Positions 54,240 to 64,000 of a DNA stretch of 64,000 nucleotides are shown here, piece by piece. Below the pieces are notes generated by a model. The model made no database searches and was not told the origin of the DNA. It worked only from the letters and a program-made list of their open reading frames with translations. Source of the stretch: Prorocentrum cordatum (taxonomy: Eukaryota > Sar > Dinophyceae > Prorocentrales > Prorocentraceae). The position numbers and the translations under genes were made by a program. Within the stretch, counting starts at the first letter, position 1. Each line of letters starts with the position of its first letter. The DNA is taken from positions 2,501-66,500 of the forward strand of contig CAUYUJ010000698.1 in assembly GCA_963575745.1 (NCBI GenBank), written 5' to 3'.

Positions 54240-54640
54240 TTCTCGCCTCTCCCGCTTCCCGACGCTCCAAGACGGTCCAAGCGGCCTCCCAAATCGCCCC
54301 CGGACAGCCCCAGGGGGGTCCACGAGCGACCCAAAATGGCCCGCGAGTCCCAAGACGGCCCAAGACGCCTCCAAAAGAGCCCCAGAGGCCCCCAAGACGG
54401 CTCCAAGACGGTGCCGAGACGACGGACCAAGACGGACATGCCGAACCCTCCGCCCCGAGTGCTCCCAGGAGACACCATCAGGCCCCCCAAAGGCCCCCAA
54501 GAAGCCCCGAAGAGACCCCAAGCTGCTCCCGAGAAGCCCCCAGGAAACCCCAACAGTTCCACAAGAGGCTCCCAAGAGACACTTACACTGTCCCCCTTGG
54601 CCCCCGCGAGCGTCTCGACCAGACCCCGAGAAGCACCATT
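54240..54640 (-). repeat. Degenerate CTTGGGGCC repeat, reverse orientation
   Basis: CCAAGACGGCCC and CCCCAAGAAGCCCC units. Bases 53761-54239 between the two blocks hold no recognised feature beyond a short TA run near 54202. Confidence 0.6.
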
Positions 54641-55424
54641 GAGGACTCTGACCCACATTAGCGTCGTCGTCGTCGTCGGCAACCCGACGGTGCATACACA
54701 AAAAAATGGTTGCAGCGCTGCCTTATCCCTGTACTCCAAGACCCATATTTATCATCCTCGGGGTCCGGTTTTTAAGGCGCCTTTTTTTGTAACTGGGGGG
54801 TCCGGTTGATTAGGGCGTTTTTTTGGATTGGAGCTCAGGGGCTCGGTTGATTAAGGCACCCCGTCGAAGAGGGGGGTCCAGAATATTAGGTCGCATTTGG
54901 AGGGGGATCCGGTTTTTTCTGGGGGGGTCGATGAATAGAGGATTTGGAGTAGATGGCGAATCCATGGCGACTCCTTCTCCATCCAGCTCCTCACCCCTCC
55001 TCCTCTTCCCAATGATCTTCCTTTCTCCCTCCTTGTTCCCTTCCCCTTCACCACCTCCGTCACCCTGTTCTCCTCCCTCCCTTCCTTCATGTTTTTGAAT
55101 AATTTCATCGTCGCTGTATTCGCCGTCGCCCCCCATCAGGGTCGGCGGCACCGGCCGTAAGGCCTTCGCAATAAGCCCCAAAAAGTGTCCGAACGCCCCG
55201 AGTCCGCCCAAGAGGGCCCGACGACGACCTAGGATGACTGCAAGATTGCCCCAGCGTTTCACAGACGCCCCACGAGGGCCACCCCAAGAGGACCGGCATG
55301 AGATTCTCAGGATACACTGTATTGATTCCCAACGCCGAATACACGAGCACGCGTTGTGGTTGGGTGCCGCTCTTGCAGCAAGTGATGATCACTTCGGGGC
55401 CTCTTCATTCAAAAAGCAGTGTGC
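54641..55424. other. No recognised gene
   Basis: Contains GGGTCCGGTTNATTAGGGC-like short direct repeats (54760-54915) and the block TCGGCGGCACCGGCCGTAAG, also near 605 and, diverged, near 29105. Confidence 0.45.
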
Positions 55425-57720
55425 ATGTGTGTGCATGGGCGTGTGCCTGTGTGTGTGCGTGCGCGTGTGCGTGCGCGTGTGCGCGTGTGCGCGAGCGCGC
55501 GTGTGCGCGTGTGCGCGTGCGCGTATGCGAGTGTGCGCGTGTGCGCGTGTGCGTGTGTGCGCGTGTGCGTGTGTGCGCGTGTGCGCGTGTGCGCCCGTGC
55601 GCCCGTGCGCGTGTGTGCGCGCGTGCGCGTGTGCGCGAGTGCGCGAGTGCGCGTGTGCGCTTGCGTGAGCGGGTGTGTGTGTCTGTGCGTGTGCGCATGT
55701 GCGCGTGCGTGCGCGGGTGTGCGTGTGTTGTGTGCGTTTGCGCGTGTGCGCGTGGGTGTGAGTGTGTGCGCGTGTGTGTGAAGGTGCGTGGTTGCGCGTG
55801 CACGCGCGTGCGTGTGTGAGTGTGTGGTGTGCGTGTGTGTGTGTGTGCGTGTGTGCGTGTATGTGTGTGTGCGTGTATGTGTATGTGCGAATATGTGCGT
55901 GCATATGTGTGTGCGTGCGTGTGTGTGTGTGTGCGTGCGTGTGTGTGTGCGCGTGTGTGTGTTTGCGTTTGTGTGTTGGATTCGTGTTTGTGTGTTTGTG
56001 TTTGTGTTTGCATGTGTGGGTTTGTGTTTGTGCTTGTGTTTGTGTTTGTGTTTGTGAGTGTCCGTGCGTGCGTGCGTGAGTGCGCGTGTGCGTGCGCGTG
56101 TGCGTGTGTGCGTGTGTGCGTGTGTGCATGTGCGTGTGCGCGTGTGCGTGTGTGCGAGCGCGTGTGCGCGGGTGCGCGTGTGCGCGCGTGTGCGTGAGTG
56201 CGGGTGCGTGTGTGCGTGTGTGAATGTGCGTGCGTGCGTGTGTGCGCGTGTGCGCGTGTGCGCCTGTGCGTGCGCGTGTGCGCGGGTGCGCGGGTGCGCG
56301 TGTGCGCGTGCGGGCGTGTGCGCGTGTGCTGGTGTGCGCGTATGCGCGTGTGTTCGTGTGCGCGTTTGTGCGGGTGTGCGCGTGTGTGCGCGTGTGTCCA
56401 GGTGTGCGCATGTGCGCGGGTGCGCGTGTGCGCGTGTGCGCATATGCGCGTGTGTTCGTGTGCGCGTGTGAGCGCGTGCGCGTGTGCGCATGTGCAAGTG
56501 TGCAAGTGTGCGCGTGAACGCGTCTGCGCGTGTGCACGTGTGCGCGTGTACGCGTGTTCGCGTGTGCACCGCGGGTGCGTGTGCGCGTGTGCGCGTGTGC
56601 GCGTGTGTGCGTGTGCGTGCGTGCGCGCGTGCGCGTGTCAGCGTGTCAGCGCGTGTGCGCGTGTGCGCGTGTGCGCGTGTGCGCGTGTGCGCGGGTGCGC
56701 GGGTGCGCGTGTGCGCGTGTGCGCGTGTGCGCGGGTGCGCGTGTTTGCGTGTGCGCGTGTGCACGTGTGCGCGTGTGCGCGTGTGCGCGTGTGCGCGTGT
56801 GCGCTGGTGAGCGTGTGCGCGTGTTTGCGTGTGCGCGTGTGCACGTGTGCCTGCGTGTGCGCGTGTGCGCGTGTGCGCATGTGCGCGTGTGCGCGTGTGC
56901 GCGTGTGAGCGCGTGCGCGTGTGCGCGGGTGCGCGTGTGCGCGTGTGCGCGTTTGCGCGTGTGCGCGTGTGTTCGTGTGCGCGTGTGCGCGTGTGCGCGT
57001 GTGCGCGTGTGTGCGTGTGCGCGTGTGTGCGTGTGCGCGTGTGCGCATGTGCGCTTGTGCGCGTGTGTGTGCATGTGCGTGCGCATGTGCGCGTGTGCGC
57101 GTGTGCGTGTGCTCGTGTGCGCGTGTGCGCGTGTGCGCGTGTGCGCGTGTGCGCGTGTGCGCGTGTGCGCGTGTGCGTGTGCGCGTGTGTGCGTGTGCGC
57201 GTGTGCGCATGTGCGCTTGTGCGCGTGTGTGTGCATGTGCGTGCGCATGTGCGCGTGTGCGTGTGCGCGTCTGTGCTTGTGTGCGTGTGTGCGTGCGTGC
57301 CTGTGTGCGTGTGTGCGTGTTTGCGCGTGCGCGTGCGCGTGCGTGTGTGCGTGCGCGTGCGCATGCTTGTGCGCGTGCGCGTGCGCGTGCGCGTGCGCGT
57401 GTGCGTTCGCGTGTGTGCGTGCGCGTGCGCGTGCGCGTGCGTGTGTGGGTGTGTGTAGGTAGGTGTGGGTGTGGGTGTGTGTAGGTGTGGGTGCGGATGT
57501 GGGCGTGGGTGTTTGCGTACTTGTTAATGTGGGTGTGGGTGTGGGTGTGGGTGTGGGTGCGCGTACGTATGTGGGTGTGGGTGTCTGGGTATGCTGGTGT
57601 GCGTGAATTTGTGCGTGTGTGCGTGTGCGTGCGCCTGTGCGGCTGTGCGGGTGTGCGGGTGTGCGGGTGTTCGGGTGTGCGGGTCTGCGGGTGCGTGGGT
57701 GCGTGGGCGTGCGCGTGGCG
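55425..57720. repeat. 2.3-kb GTGTGCGC array, alternating purine-pyrimidine
   Basis: GTGTGCGC and GTGCGTGT units with local variants, passing into GTGGGTGTGG near 57430-57560 and GTGCGGGT near 57640. Nearly every step alternates purine and pyrimidine, the pattern that favours left-handed Z-DNA. Frames read as Val-Cys-Ala or His-Thr-Arg repeats and are not genes. Confidence 0.95.
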
Positions 57721-57882
57721 CGCGTCTCGCTCCCGCTCGACCTTCACTGCGCCGCGCAGCGGCGCGCGTTGCCGCGACGACCACAACTGTGCATGTGCAC
57801 GCGTGCATGCCAGCGCGGAGCCCAAACAGCGAGTTATTGAACAGTGGGTGTATAAGCTGTGTGGTGCAAGTTACGTTGTGTG

Positions 57883-58058
57883 CAGTCGGAGCGTTGACCA
57901 GAGGAACCCTAGATAAGAAACGAGGCCCCTTTTTCCCATGAGTTGAACTTCGATTTCCCCTGGGAAGCCTCAGGAGAACCTGAGGCAAACTGTTGAACAA
58001 TCAAGGAACACCGAGCCCCTCCCCAACGAAAAGGGTTCCTTCTTCAGCACCCCGACTG
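57883..58058 (+). mobile_element. F8 TIR element, copy 2
   Basis: Ends CAGTCGGAGCGTTGACC and CAGCACCCCGACTG; 176 bases. TAAGCTGTGTG lies both 30 bases left and immediately right of it, so the local sequence is repeated around the insertion. Confidence 0.75.
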
Positions 58059-58273
58059 TAAGCTGTGTGATGCGAAAGGCGCATCTATGTGCGTGATGCA
58101 TAAAACGTAGTCCAAAAATGTGGTGCGAGCCATCCGGTGCAAGCTGTGCAGCGCAGGCTCCGAGACTATATACGGGCGCCCACGGGCGCGTGCCGGGCGA
58201 GAACTCGGCGGACCCATCCGATTCCTCAAGGAGCCTGAAGTTGCAACACGTTTGGGAGAATAGACGTGTATAA

Positions 58274-58444
58274 TCGGCGGTGGACAAACCTCTCTTTAGT
58301 GCACCTCCCCTTAGTGGAAGCGGCCCAGGACCGAAGCCGACAGACCTGGGCCCGCAGAAATGACGGCCGCGACGCCCTCTCGCGAACCGAAAAGGGCCAA
58401 TTCCTTAATCGACGTGTCAGGGTAGGAGGTCTACCAACCTCCGA
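58274..58444 (+). mobile_element. F2 TIR element, copy 4
   Basis: TCGGCGGTGGACAAAC at the left, CTACCAACCTCCGA at the right (end diverged), with the AATGACGGCCGCGACGCC core. No clear target duplication. Confidence 0.8.
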
Positions 58445-58721
58445 TACGAATGCGTGCACACATTCGGGGACAGCCAAGAGGGGGGCGTCCAAGAGGGGGG
58501 GGTGCAGATCATGACCGGCGGCATGTGCGCGGCCCGGGGGGGGGGGGGGCTGGGGACGCAATGAAATCAGAAGAGGCGCCATGAAATCTGAGGAGATATC
58601 ATGGCCCCCGCCACGATATCCACCCCCCCCTAGTCATCACACCCCTCTTTGCCGACCCCGACACCTACACTCGTGCACTCGAAGAGCGGCGACGGCGACG
58701 GTAACGACGGTGGCGACGGCG

Positions 58722-58895
58722 ACTCCTCCTCCTCCTCCTCCTCCTCCTCCTCCTCCTCCTCCTCTTCCTCCTCCTCCTCCTCCTCCTCCTCCTCCTCCGC
58801 CCTCCTCCTCCGCCCTCCTCCTCCGCCCTCCTCCTCCTCCTCCTCCTCCACCTCCTCCTCCTCCTCCTCCTCCTCCTCCTCCCCCTCCTCCTCCT
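58722..58895. repeat. TCC triplet array, flanked by a direct repeat
   Basis: CTCCTC triplets with three CGCCCTCCTCCTC inserts. CACTCGAAGAGCGGCGACGG, then CGACGGTAACGACGGTGG, occurs directly before (58675) and after (58896) the array. Confidence 0.9.
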
Positions 58896-59101
58896 GCACT
58901 CGAAGAGCGGCGACGGCGACGGTAACGACGGTGGCGACGGCGGCGGCGGCTGTATAGCGGCGGCGGCGGCGGCGACCCCGGGGCCGTCCTCGGGCCTGCA
59001 CGCCGCCACCTCGACGGCCTCGCCGTCCCGCAGCACCGCGCGGACCGGGTCGCCGGGGAGGAGGGCGAAGCCCGCGGAGGTCACCTGGCCGAAAGGGGGG
59101 T

Positions 59102-59284
59102 TACTCCAGATTTCGTAAGAAAGGGAAGGGGGTCTCATATCGGGGGGGGTCTCTTCCAGGCTATCTTGGAGGGCCTGGGGGGGTCTGGGGACGGTGTTTT
59201 GGAGGGTTCTACCACGGGGGAGGTCTGAAATGGCTTGTCTTGGAGGGTCCAGACCCCCTCCCTTTTATTACGAAATCTGGAGTA
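59102..59284 (+). mobile_element. F1 palindromic TIR element, copy 3
   Basis: 183 bases, TACTCCAGATTTCGTAAG to TTACGAAATCTGGAGTA, same orientation as copy 1. Confidence 0.85.
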
Positions 59285-59517
59285 CCTAAGAGGCAACTGC
59301 GGGGAGGTTTTCGCCGGAAGAAGGAAAGCATATTGAGCCCCAGAGGGGGGGCTGTTGCGCCAGAGCAGGCCTCGGATTGAGCGGGATCAGGCCGAATTGA
59401 GCGGGATGGAGCGGGATTCCGCCGGAGGAAGCGGGGCCAAGCCGGATTGAGCCGGACTTCGGCCCAGGGCACAATGAGAATCTGACCTCCCAGCAGCTGC
59501 ACCCGAACGAAGGGGGG

Positions 59518-59606
59518 TAGGGGGCCACATGCGAGGCCTACCCCTGCCCCCCACGATTTCTCAGAAATCGTGGGGGGCAGGGGTAGGGCTCGCATGTGGT
59601 CCCCTG
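59518..59606. repeat. 88-base hairpin, F14 arm pair
   Basis: GGGGCCACATGCGAGGCCTA and CCCCTGCCCCCCACGATTTC meet their complement with almost no loop. The same arm occurs at 59801, 59905 and 60186. Confidence 0.8.
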
Positions 59607-59791
59607 GGGTTAAGCGGGGCCTGTCACCCTACAGGGGGATTTTCGACGAAACATACAAAAATAAAAGTCCAACAATAGTCACACACAAAAAAAGTCTGGG
59701 GACTTTTAAATATTTGTGTGCCTTTGGGGGGCATTTTTAGGGTATTTGTTCGTCCGTCGAAAATCCCCCTAGGGGGACACGCCCGACTTAA
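59607..59791 (+). mobile_element. F6 TIR element with TTAA ends
   Basis: Left TTAAGCGGGGCCTGTC, right GACACGCCCGACTTAA, with ACAGGGGGATTTTCGACG and CGTCGAAAATCCCCCT inside. TTAA at both ends fits a TTAA target, as used by piggyBac-type transposases. Confidence 0.75.
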
Positions 59792-59796
59792 CCCCA

Positions 59797-60231
59797 TAGG
59801 GGGCCACATGCGAACCCTACCCCTGCCCCCCACGATTTCTGAGGGGGAGGGTGGGGCTCACTCTGCTCGGGAGCTCCCGAACGAAGTGAACCCCACCCTC
59901 CCCCTCAGAAATCGTGGGGGGCAGGGGTAGGGTTCGCATCAAGCTAGCCAGCTCGAGCGAGTCAAGCATGGCATGCCCATTCCCACCCGCCCTCCCACAA
60001 CAGAAGAAACAGTGATGGCACAACTGGGGGCTGCACGGGCATTTCAGTGCGAGCGGAGGATACCCCAGGACACCGCATTGACGTCCGCGCGGGATGTGCG
60101 CCGCGTCCCATTCCCGCCACGCATGTCGCATCGTCGACGACAAGACTGGCCATGTTGAAAGGAACAACGGACACGTTCCGCCCCTTCAGAAATCGTGGGG
60201 GGCAGGGGTAGGGTTCGCATGTGGTCCCCTA
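59797..60231. mobile_element. F14 TIR element with an internal long hairpin
   Basis: Outer ends GGGCCACATGCGAACCCTAC and GGTAGGGTTCGCATGTGGTC are inverted over about 45 bases. Within it, 59808-59939 is a second inverted pair with arms of about 55 bases and a 23-base loop. The remainder is unique. Confidence 0.7.
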
Positions 60232-60232
60232 A

Positions 60233-60600
60233 TGACCCTGGGGGGGGGGGGGGGGGGGCCGGCGGCGCGAGGCCGACGGGCCAGGCAGCAGACTGGCTCG
60301 GCAGACGAGCGGGGCGAGCGGGCCGCCCCGCGGACTGCCGCACTCTCCGTGCGCCGCCACGGGGGGGGGGGGGGCGGGCGAGGGCTGCAGGGCAGGTTTT
60401 TAATACATAGAACCTTAAACATGTAAGGGACACGCCCGACGTGACCCTCGGGGGGGGGGCCCGCGGCGGCGGCGAGGCCGACGGGCCAGGCCGCAGGCGG
60501 CTCGGCAGACGAAGGGGCGGGCGAGCCGCCCCGCGGCCTGCCGCGCTCCAAGCGTCGCCCACGGGGGGGGGGGGGGGCGAGGGCTGCAGGGCAGGTTGTT
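60233..60600 (+). repeat. Two direct copies of a 160-base GC-rich unit
   Basis: 60233-60396 and 60442-60600 share GACCCT, a G run, GCGAGGCCGACGGGCCAGGC, GGCTCGGCAGACGA, CGCCCACGGGGGG and GAGGGCTGCAGGGCAGGTT. A 45-base spacer with GGGACACGCCCGACGTGACC lies between. Confidence 0.75.
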
Positions 60601-60757
60601 GAAAACTGGGGAGCACACAAAGGACGTACGCGCCCAGCTATGTACATGAACACGGCCCCCCGATCCGCGAGAGCAGCCGCGTTGTGCGAACATCTGCGCA
60701 AGTCGCACTCTCGAAACCTGCGTGGATTCATGTACGTGTGCGTCCTTCTTTCGCTCC

Positions 60758-60912
60758 TGAAATACATAGGATCTGAAAATATAGGATGTTTAATACATGA
60801 CTAATCTATGGATCAATGTATGCATGAACTCATCGATGTTTTGAATACTAAATCCCTGCATGTTTGATACATGATCCGCACGCGGAGCATATATTAAAAA
60901 CAGCACTGTGCT
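60758..60912 (+). mobile_element. F16 dispersed repeat, copy 2
   Basis: GGATGTTTAATACATGACT, GCATGAACTCATCGATGTTT, CATGATCCGCACGCGGAGCA and TATTAAAAACAGCACTGTG match 24916-25085. Confidence 0.7.
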
Positions 60913-61080
60913 CTGAAGGGGCCCCGGGACACGCAAACAAAGGCACGCAAATTGCAGGATTCCCCACATTTCCCATGTTTTCTGGGTTTCTGTCTTCCCC
61001 ACCCCACTTCCCCCAGTTTCCCATCTGTTCCTGGGGATCGGCGATTGATTGTCTCTGTGGGTGTGTTTTCCCCCTCCTGA
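60911..61080 (+). mobile_element. F10 dispersed repeat, copy 3
   Basis: CTGAAGGGGCCCCGGGACAC, CCCACATTTCCCATGTTTTC, CTGGGGATCGGCGATTGATT and TGTCTCTGTGGGTGTG in the same order as the copy at 41828. Confidence 0.75.
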
Positions 61081-61083
61081 TAC

Positions 61084-61860
61084 TCAGCAGCAGGGAAGGA
61101 CGGCGCCAACAACGCCAGGGCGATCGTCGTCGTCGTCGTCTGATTGGCAAGGCTGCGGGCTGCGTACCGACAGCCCCCCAAGGCACTCTTGGCTGGCCTC
61201 ACCAGGACCCCCCGAGCAGTCCGGGGCGGCATCAACGCTCCAACCCTGGGGCGCGGAGAGCCCCAGGGGGCGGCGACAGAGGCGGCGCAGGGGTGTCGAG
61301 GCCGCCCCGGGCTACTCACGGGGCATGCTGAGGCCAGCCGGGAACTAGCCGAGGGGCCTGTTGAGGCCCACTGGGACTACCTGGGGGGGCTGTCTGGGTG
61401 CACTCCGACGCCTCAATGCGCCGGCCCCCTCGGTGGGTTCTGAGCAGCCTGCCCGCTCGCCACTCCAGGCCGAGCCCGCGCCACCCACACCAGTTGTTTC
61501 GCGACAGCTGGAGCCCCCCTTGGTTGCGTGAAAATCGGCCCCTGGCGCCGAAGAAACAGGACTGCCCAAACTGGACATACAGGTCAGCAACTCGCAGAGC
61601 AGGGGTGGGCGCCGGGAAGGGGCATGCCACTCCTTGACATGAACCCGGCCCCGAACTGTGGCCGCCTCGATCACCGCGGCGACCTCCAAAAACCGAACTG
61701 GATGCTTGACCTTGCTGCAAGATAGCTCGCTGCAGGAGAATTCGCGACGGTGTCGTCAACTCGCTGCAATGAAATTCGCCCGCCCAACGGGCCAGAGGCG
61801 TGCAAGAATCTCCGGCAGCAGCTTTGGGATAGCTCTACTTCGCGCGAGCGTGGCTGCCGC
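61084..61860. other. No recognised gene
   Basis: GC-rich unique sequence with a GTCGTCGTCGTC run near 61125. Open frames up to 147 codons on the minus strand and 99 on the plus show no known domain. Confidence 0.4.
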
Positions 61861-61891
61861 TCGGGGTCCCCGGACGGAAAGTACCCCACTG

Positions 61892-62017
61892 GCCATCGCT
61901 CGGACGTCCATTTCCTGTGTTTTTTTTGGGTTTCGTGCGTGTTTTTCTCGCGAAATGATCAAGGATGCTCCTCGATGGTCCTCGCCGAAGGAAACATGCA
62001 CACGTCCGAGCGATGCC
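61892..62017 (+). mobile_element. F5 TIR element, copy 3
   Basis: Ends GCCATCGCTCGGACGTCC and CACGTCCGAGCGATGCC; 126 bases. A 28-base sequence starting TCGGGGTCCCCGGACGG lies on the left (61861) and recurs with one change on the right (62026). Confidence 0.85.
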
Positions 62018-62129
62018 AGGGCCCCTCGGGGTCCCCTGACGGAAAGTACCCCATGCAAATCCCGGGCGGGCCCCGTCACAGATGCCGGAACTCCTGGGGG
62101 TTGCCTTGAGGACCTTCGAGAGCGTAGCG

Positions 62130-62730
62130 GGAGGCCCCCAAGGCGGTCGAAGAGGGCCCAGGCTCACCAGAAGTCGTTCCAAGATGCCCAAGACAGCCCC
62201 CACACGGCTTCAACTGCCTCCAAGACGTCCGAAGATGCCTTCAAGACCACTTTAAAGAAGCCCCCTAGAGGCAAAATTCAACGATTTCCCAATGGTTTTT
62301 GAAGGTCTTCAGTGTTCTCACCTTTTTCGCCGTCGACGCTCTAAGACGGCCCAAGAACCCCCTAAAATCGCTCCAAGATGTCCCATTAAGCCTCCAAGAG
62401 AGCTCCCAAACGGCCCACCCGGACTCCAAGACGGCCCAAGTTTCTCCCAAGACGGCGCTGTAGAGCCTTTCCCCCTCGATGGGGAGCCCCAACGGACATT
62501 TCGAGCGTTCGGCCTCAAAATCGCGCCCAGAGCGTCCCCCCCCAGGCCTTCAAAGAGCTCTCAATAGGCCTTGGGCCTCGAGATCGCCCCCAAAGCCTCC
62601 CCCTGCCAGGCCTCCGAGGAACTCACAAGAGGCCCCGCGAGGCAAAAAGGCGCCCCCAAAGACCCACAAGAGCCCCTAAAACTGCTACACGGGACCCTCA
62701 GGAATCCTGCGAAGAGACACCAAAAAGCAT
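62130..62730 (-). repeat. Degenerate CTTGGGGCC repeat, reverse orientation
   Basis: CCCAAGACGGCCC and CTCCAAGACGGCC units with a higher-order spacer at 62275-62345 (ATTTCCCAATGGTTTTTG, GTGTTCTCACC). Confidence 0.65.
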
Positions 62731-63280
62731 CCATGAGGATACTCACCCACAAGCGCAGCAGCGCCGACTAGCGGCGCAGCGTGGCCCACGAAGCGAACGC
62801 AAACAGCAACGATGGCACAATACGGGTACGGGCCAGCGGAATGAGCGAAGCGATTAAATATTCAACATACTCTATTGCTTATGATTTCCTCTCCCCCACT
62901 GCCTCCGCACAACACAGACTGCTGGGCGCCAGAGGCGCGGATACGTGGGCATGATCGTATCCGTTAGGTCGGACCCTCGCGCCAAACCATCCGGCGGCCT
63001 CCCAAGCGAGGCGGCTCCCAGCCCCCCCCCCAAACATCCCGCCCTTTGATTGTGTCGATGCGTCTGCTCCTGGACCTCTCGACCCTTTGTCCAAGGCTGG
63101 TTGCCCGAGGCTGGCTGTACCTCGCGACCCATTACCCACGGCCCCGAAGCCCGAAACTGGCCTCCAGACGCCAACTATGCAAGGTCGACACTCCTGACGC
63201 CTCGACATTTTCCAGGCGCCAGATGTTTGGGACATGCTCATGGGGAAACGGTGCACGGTTTCCCCCGGGGCCGTAGGCGA
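62731..63280. other. No recognised gene
   Basis: Unique sequence. A 125-codon minus-strand frame (62879-63256) and a plus-strand frame over the same bases show no known family. Confidence 0.4.
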
Positions 63281-63548
63281 CCCGAGGAGGAGGAGGAGGA
63301 GGAGGAGGAGGAGGAGGAGGAGGAGGAGGAGGTGGTGGAGGGGGAGGAGATGGAGGAGGACGAGGTGGAGGAGGAGGAGGAGGAGGAGGAGAAAAGGGGA
63401 GGAGGAGGAGGAGGAGGAGGAGGAGGAGGAGGAGGAGGGAGGAGGAGGAGAAGAGGAGGAGGAGGAGGAGGAGGAGGAGGAGGAGGGGAGGAGGAGGAGG
63501 AGGAGGAGGAGAAGGAGGAGGGAGAAGGTGGAGGTGGAGGAGGACGGG
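63281..63548. repeat. GAG triplet array
   Basis: Polypurine GAGGAG run with GGTGGAG and AAAAGG interruptions. Confidence 0.95.
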
Positions 63549-63960
63549 TCGCCTGAGCCCTTCGGAGAAACCCTCCAGGCAAGGGTCCAGGTGGTGGTGT
63601 GGCGTCGCCGCTTTGGAGCGTCCCGCTCGAGACGCTTCTAAACTCCCAAATTCCACGGCGCACGCTGGACCTCCTCGGCATGGGGCTGGCCTCGCAGATG
63701 ATATCGGCACCGATCTTCCCTCCCCAGCAGGGGGAGGGGGTGGAGGAGAGGAACGAGGAAGAGGTGAGAGGAAGTAATTAGGGCGAGAAGGCGGAGCAAA
63801 GAGCTTGGAGGAGTACGTAGGGGGAGAACGACGACGGCAAGGCGTCGGGAGCCGCTCCAAAAGAGGGATGGCGAGGGGGGAGGAGGGGGCAACCGACGCC
63901 ACCCCAGAAGATGAAATGCGGAGAGGGTGGACGGGGAGAGGAGGAGCAAGCAAGCAAGAT

Positions 63961-64000
63961 TCCTCCTCCTCCTCCTCCTCCTCCTCCTCCTCCTCCTCCT
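63961..64000. repeat. TCC triplet array, cut by the window end
   Basis: CTCCTC triplets continue to the last base. Bases 63549-63960 hold no recognised gene. Confidence 0.95.

Noticed and set aside
55409-57364. 651-codon minus-strand frame of His-Thr-Arg repeats
   Set aside because: It is the GTGTGCGC array, which has no stops in several frames on both strands.

Overview
The window looks like nuclear DNA of a dinoflagellate. The evidence is two degenerate non-LTR retrotransposons with the endonuclease, reverse transcriptase (RT), RNase H and terminal His/Cys-module layout common in dinoflagellate genomes, one split ankyrin-repeat gene of a type I know from the group, high GC, and very heavy simple-sequence and mobile-element content. 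I see no bacterial operons, rRNA, tRNA or spliced-leader relic. The genus cannot be settled from sequence alone.

Layout. 1-8.6 kb is a graveyard of short terminal-inverted-repeat (TIR) elements, several beside or inside one another, ending in an 850-base pentanucleotide array. 9.9-17.8 kb is retrotransposon B on the minus strand. Its endonuclease is cut in two by about 2 kb of G/C tracts and a CACTACT-type array. 18.6-24.8 kb is retrotransposon A, also on the minus strand. It is more complete but carries two frameshifts, two stop codons and a changed RT active site (YADG). 24.4-36.5 kb holds more TIR elements, microsatellites and a long degenerate repeat based on CTTGGGGCC. 36.9-38.1 kb (minus) is the only convincing host gene, an ankyrin-repeat protein whose intron has the structure of a transposon (introner). 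38.9-48.5 kb has a GTA array, a CTATG-tailed repeat, diverged tandem repeats and triplet arrays. 50.7-52.6 kb is a tandem satellite interrupted by a 1,220-base element made of smaller repeats, with a clean target-site duplication. 55.4-57.7 kb is a 2.3-kb GTGTGCGC array. The rest is TIR elements, hairpins and triplet repeats.

How the parts work together. Apart from the ankyrin gene the content is parasitic or repetitive. None of the retrotransposon proteins is intact, so neither copy could move by itself. At least twelve families of short TIR or dispersed repeats (called F1-F19 below) recur two to eight times in both orientations. They encode nothing and would depend on transposases made elsewhere. 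Nested insertions give a relative order of events: F2 entered F6, F12 entered F11, a transposon-like intron entered the ankyrin gene, and the 1.2-kb repeat-built element entered the satellite.
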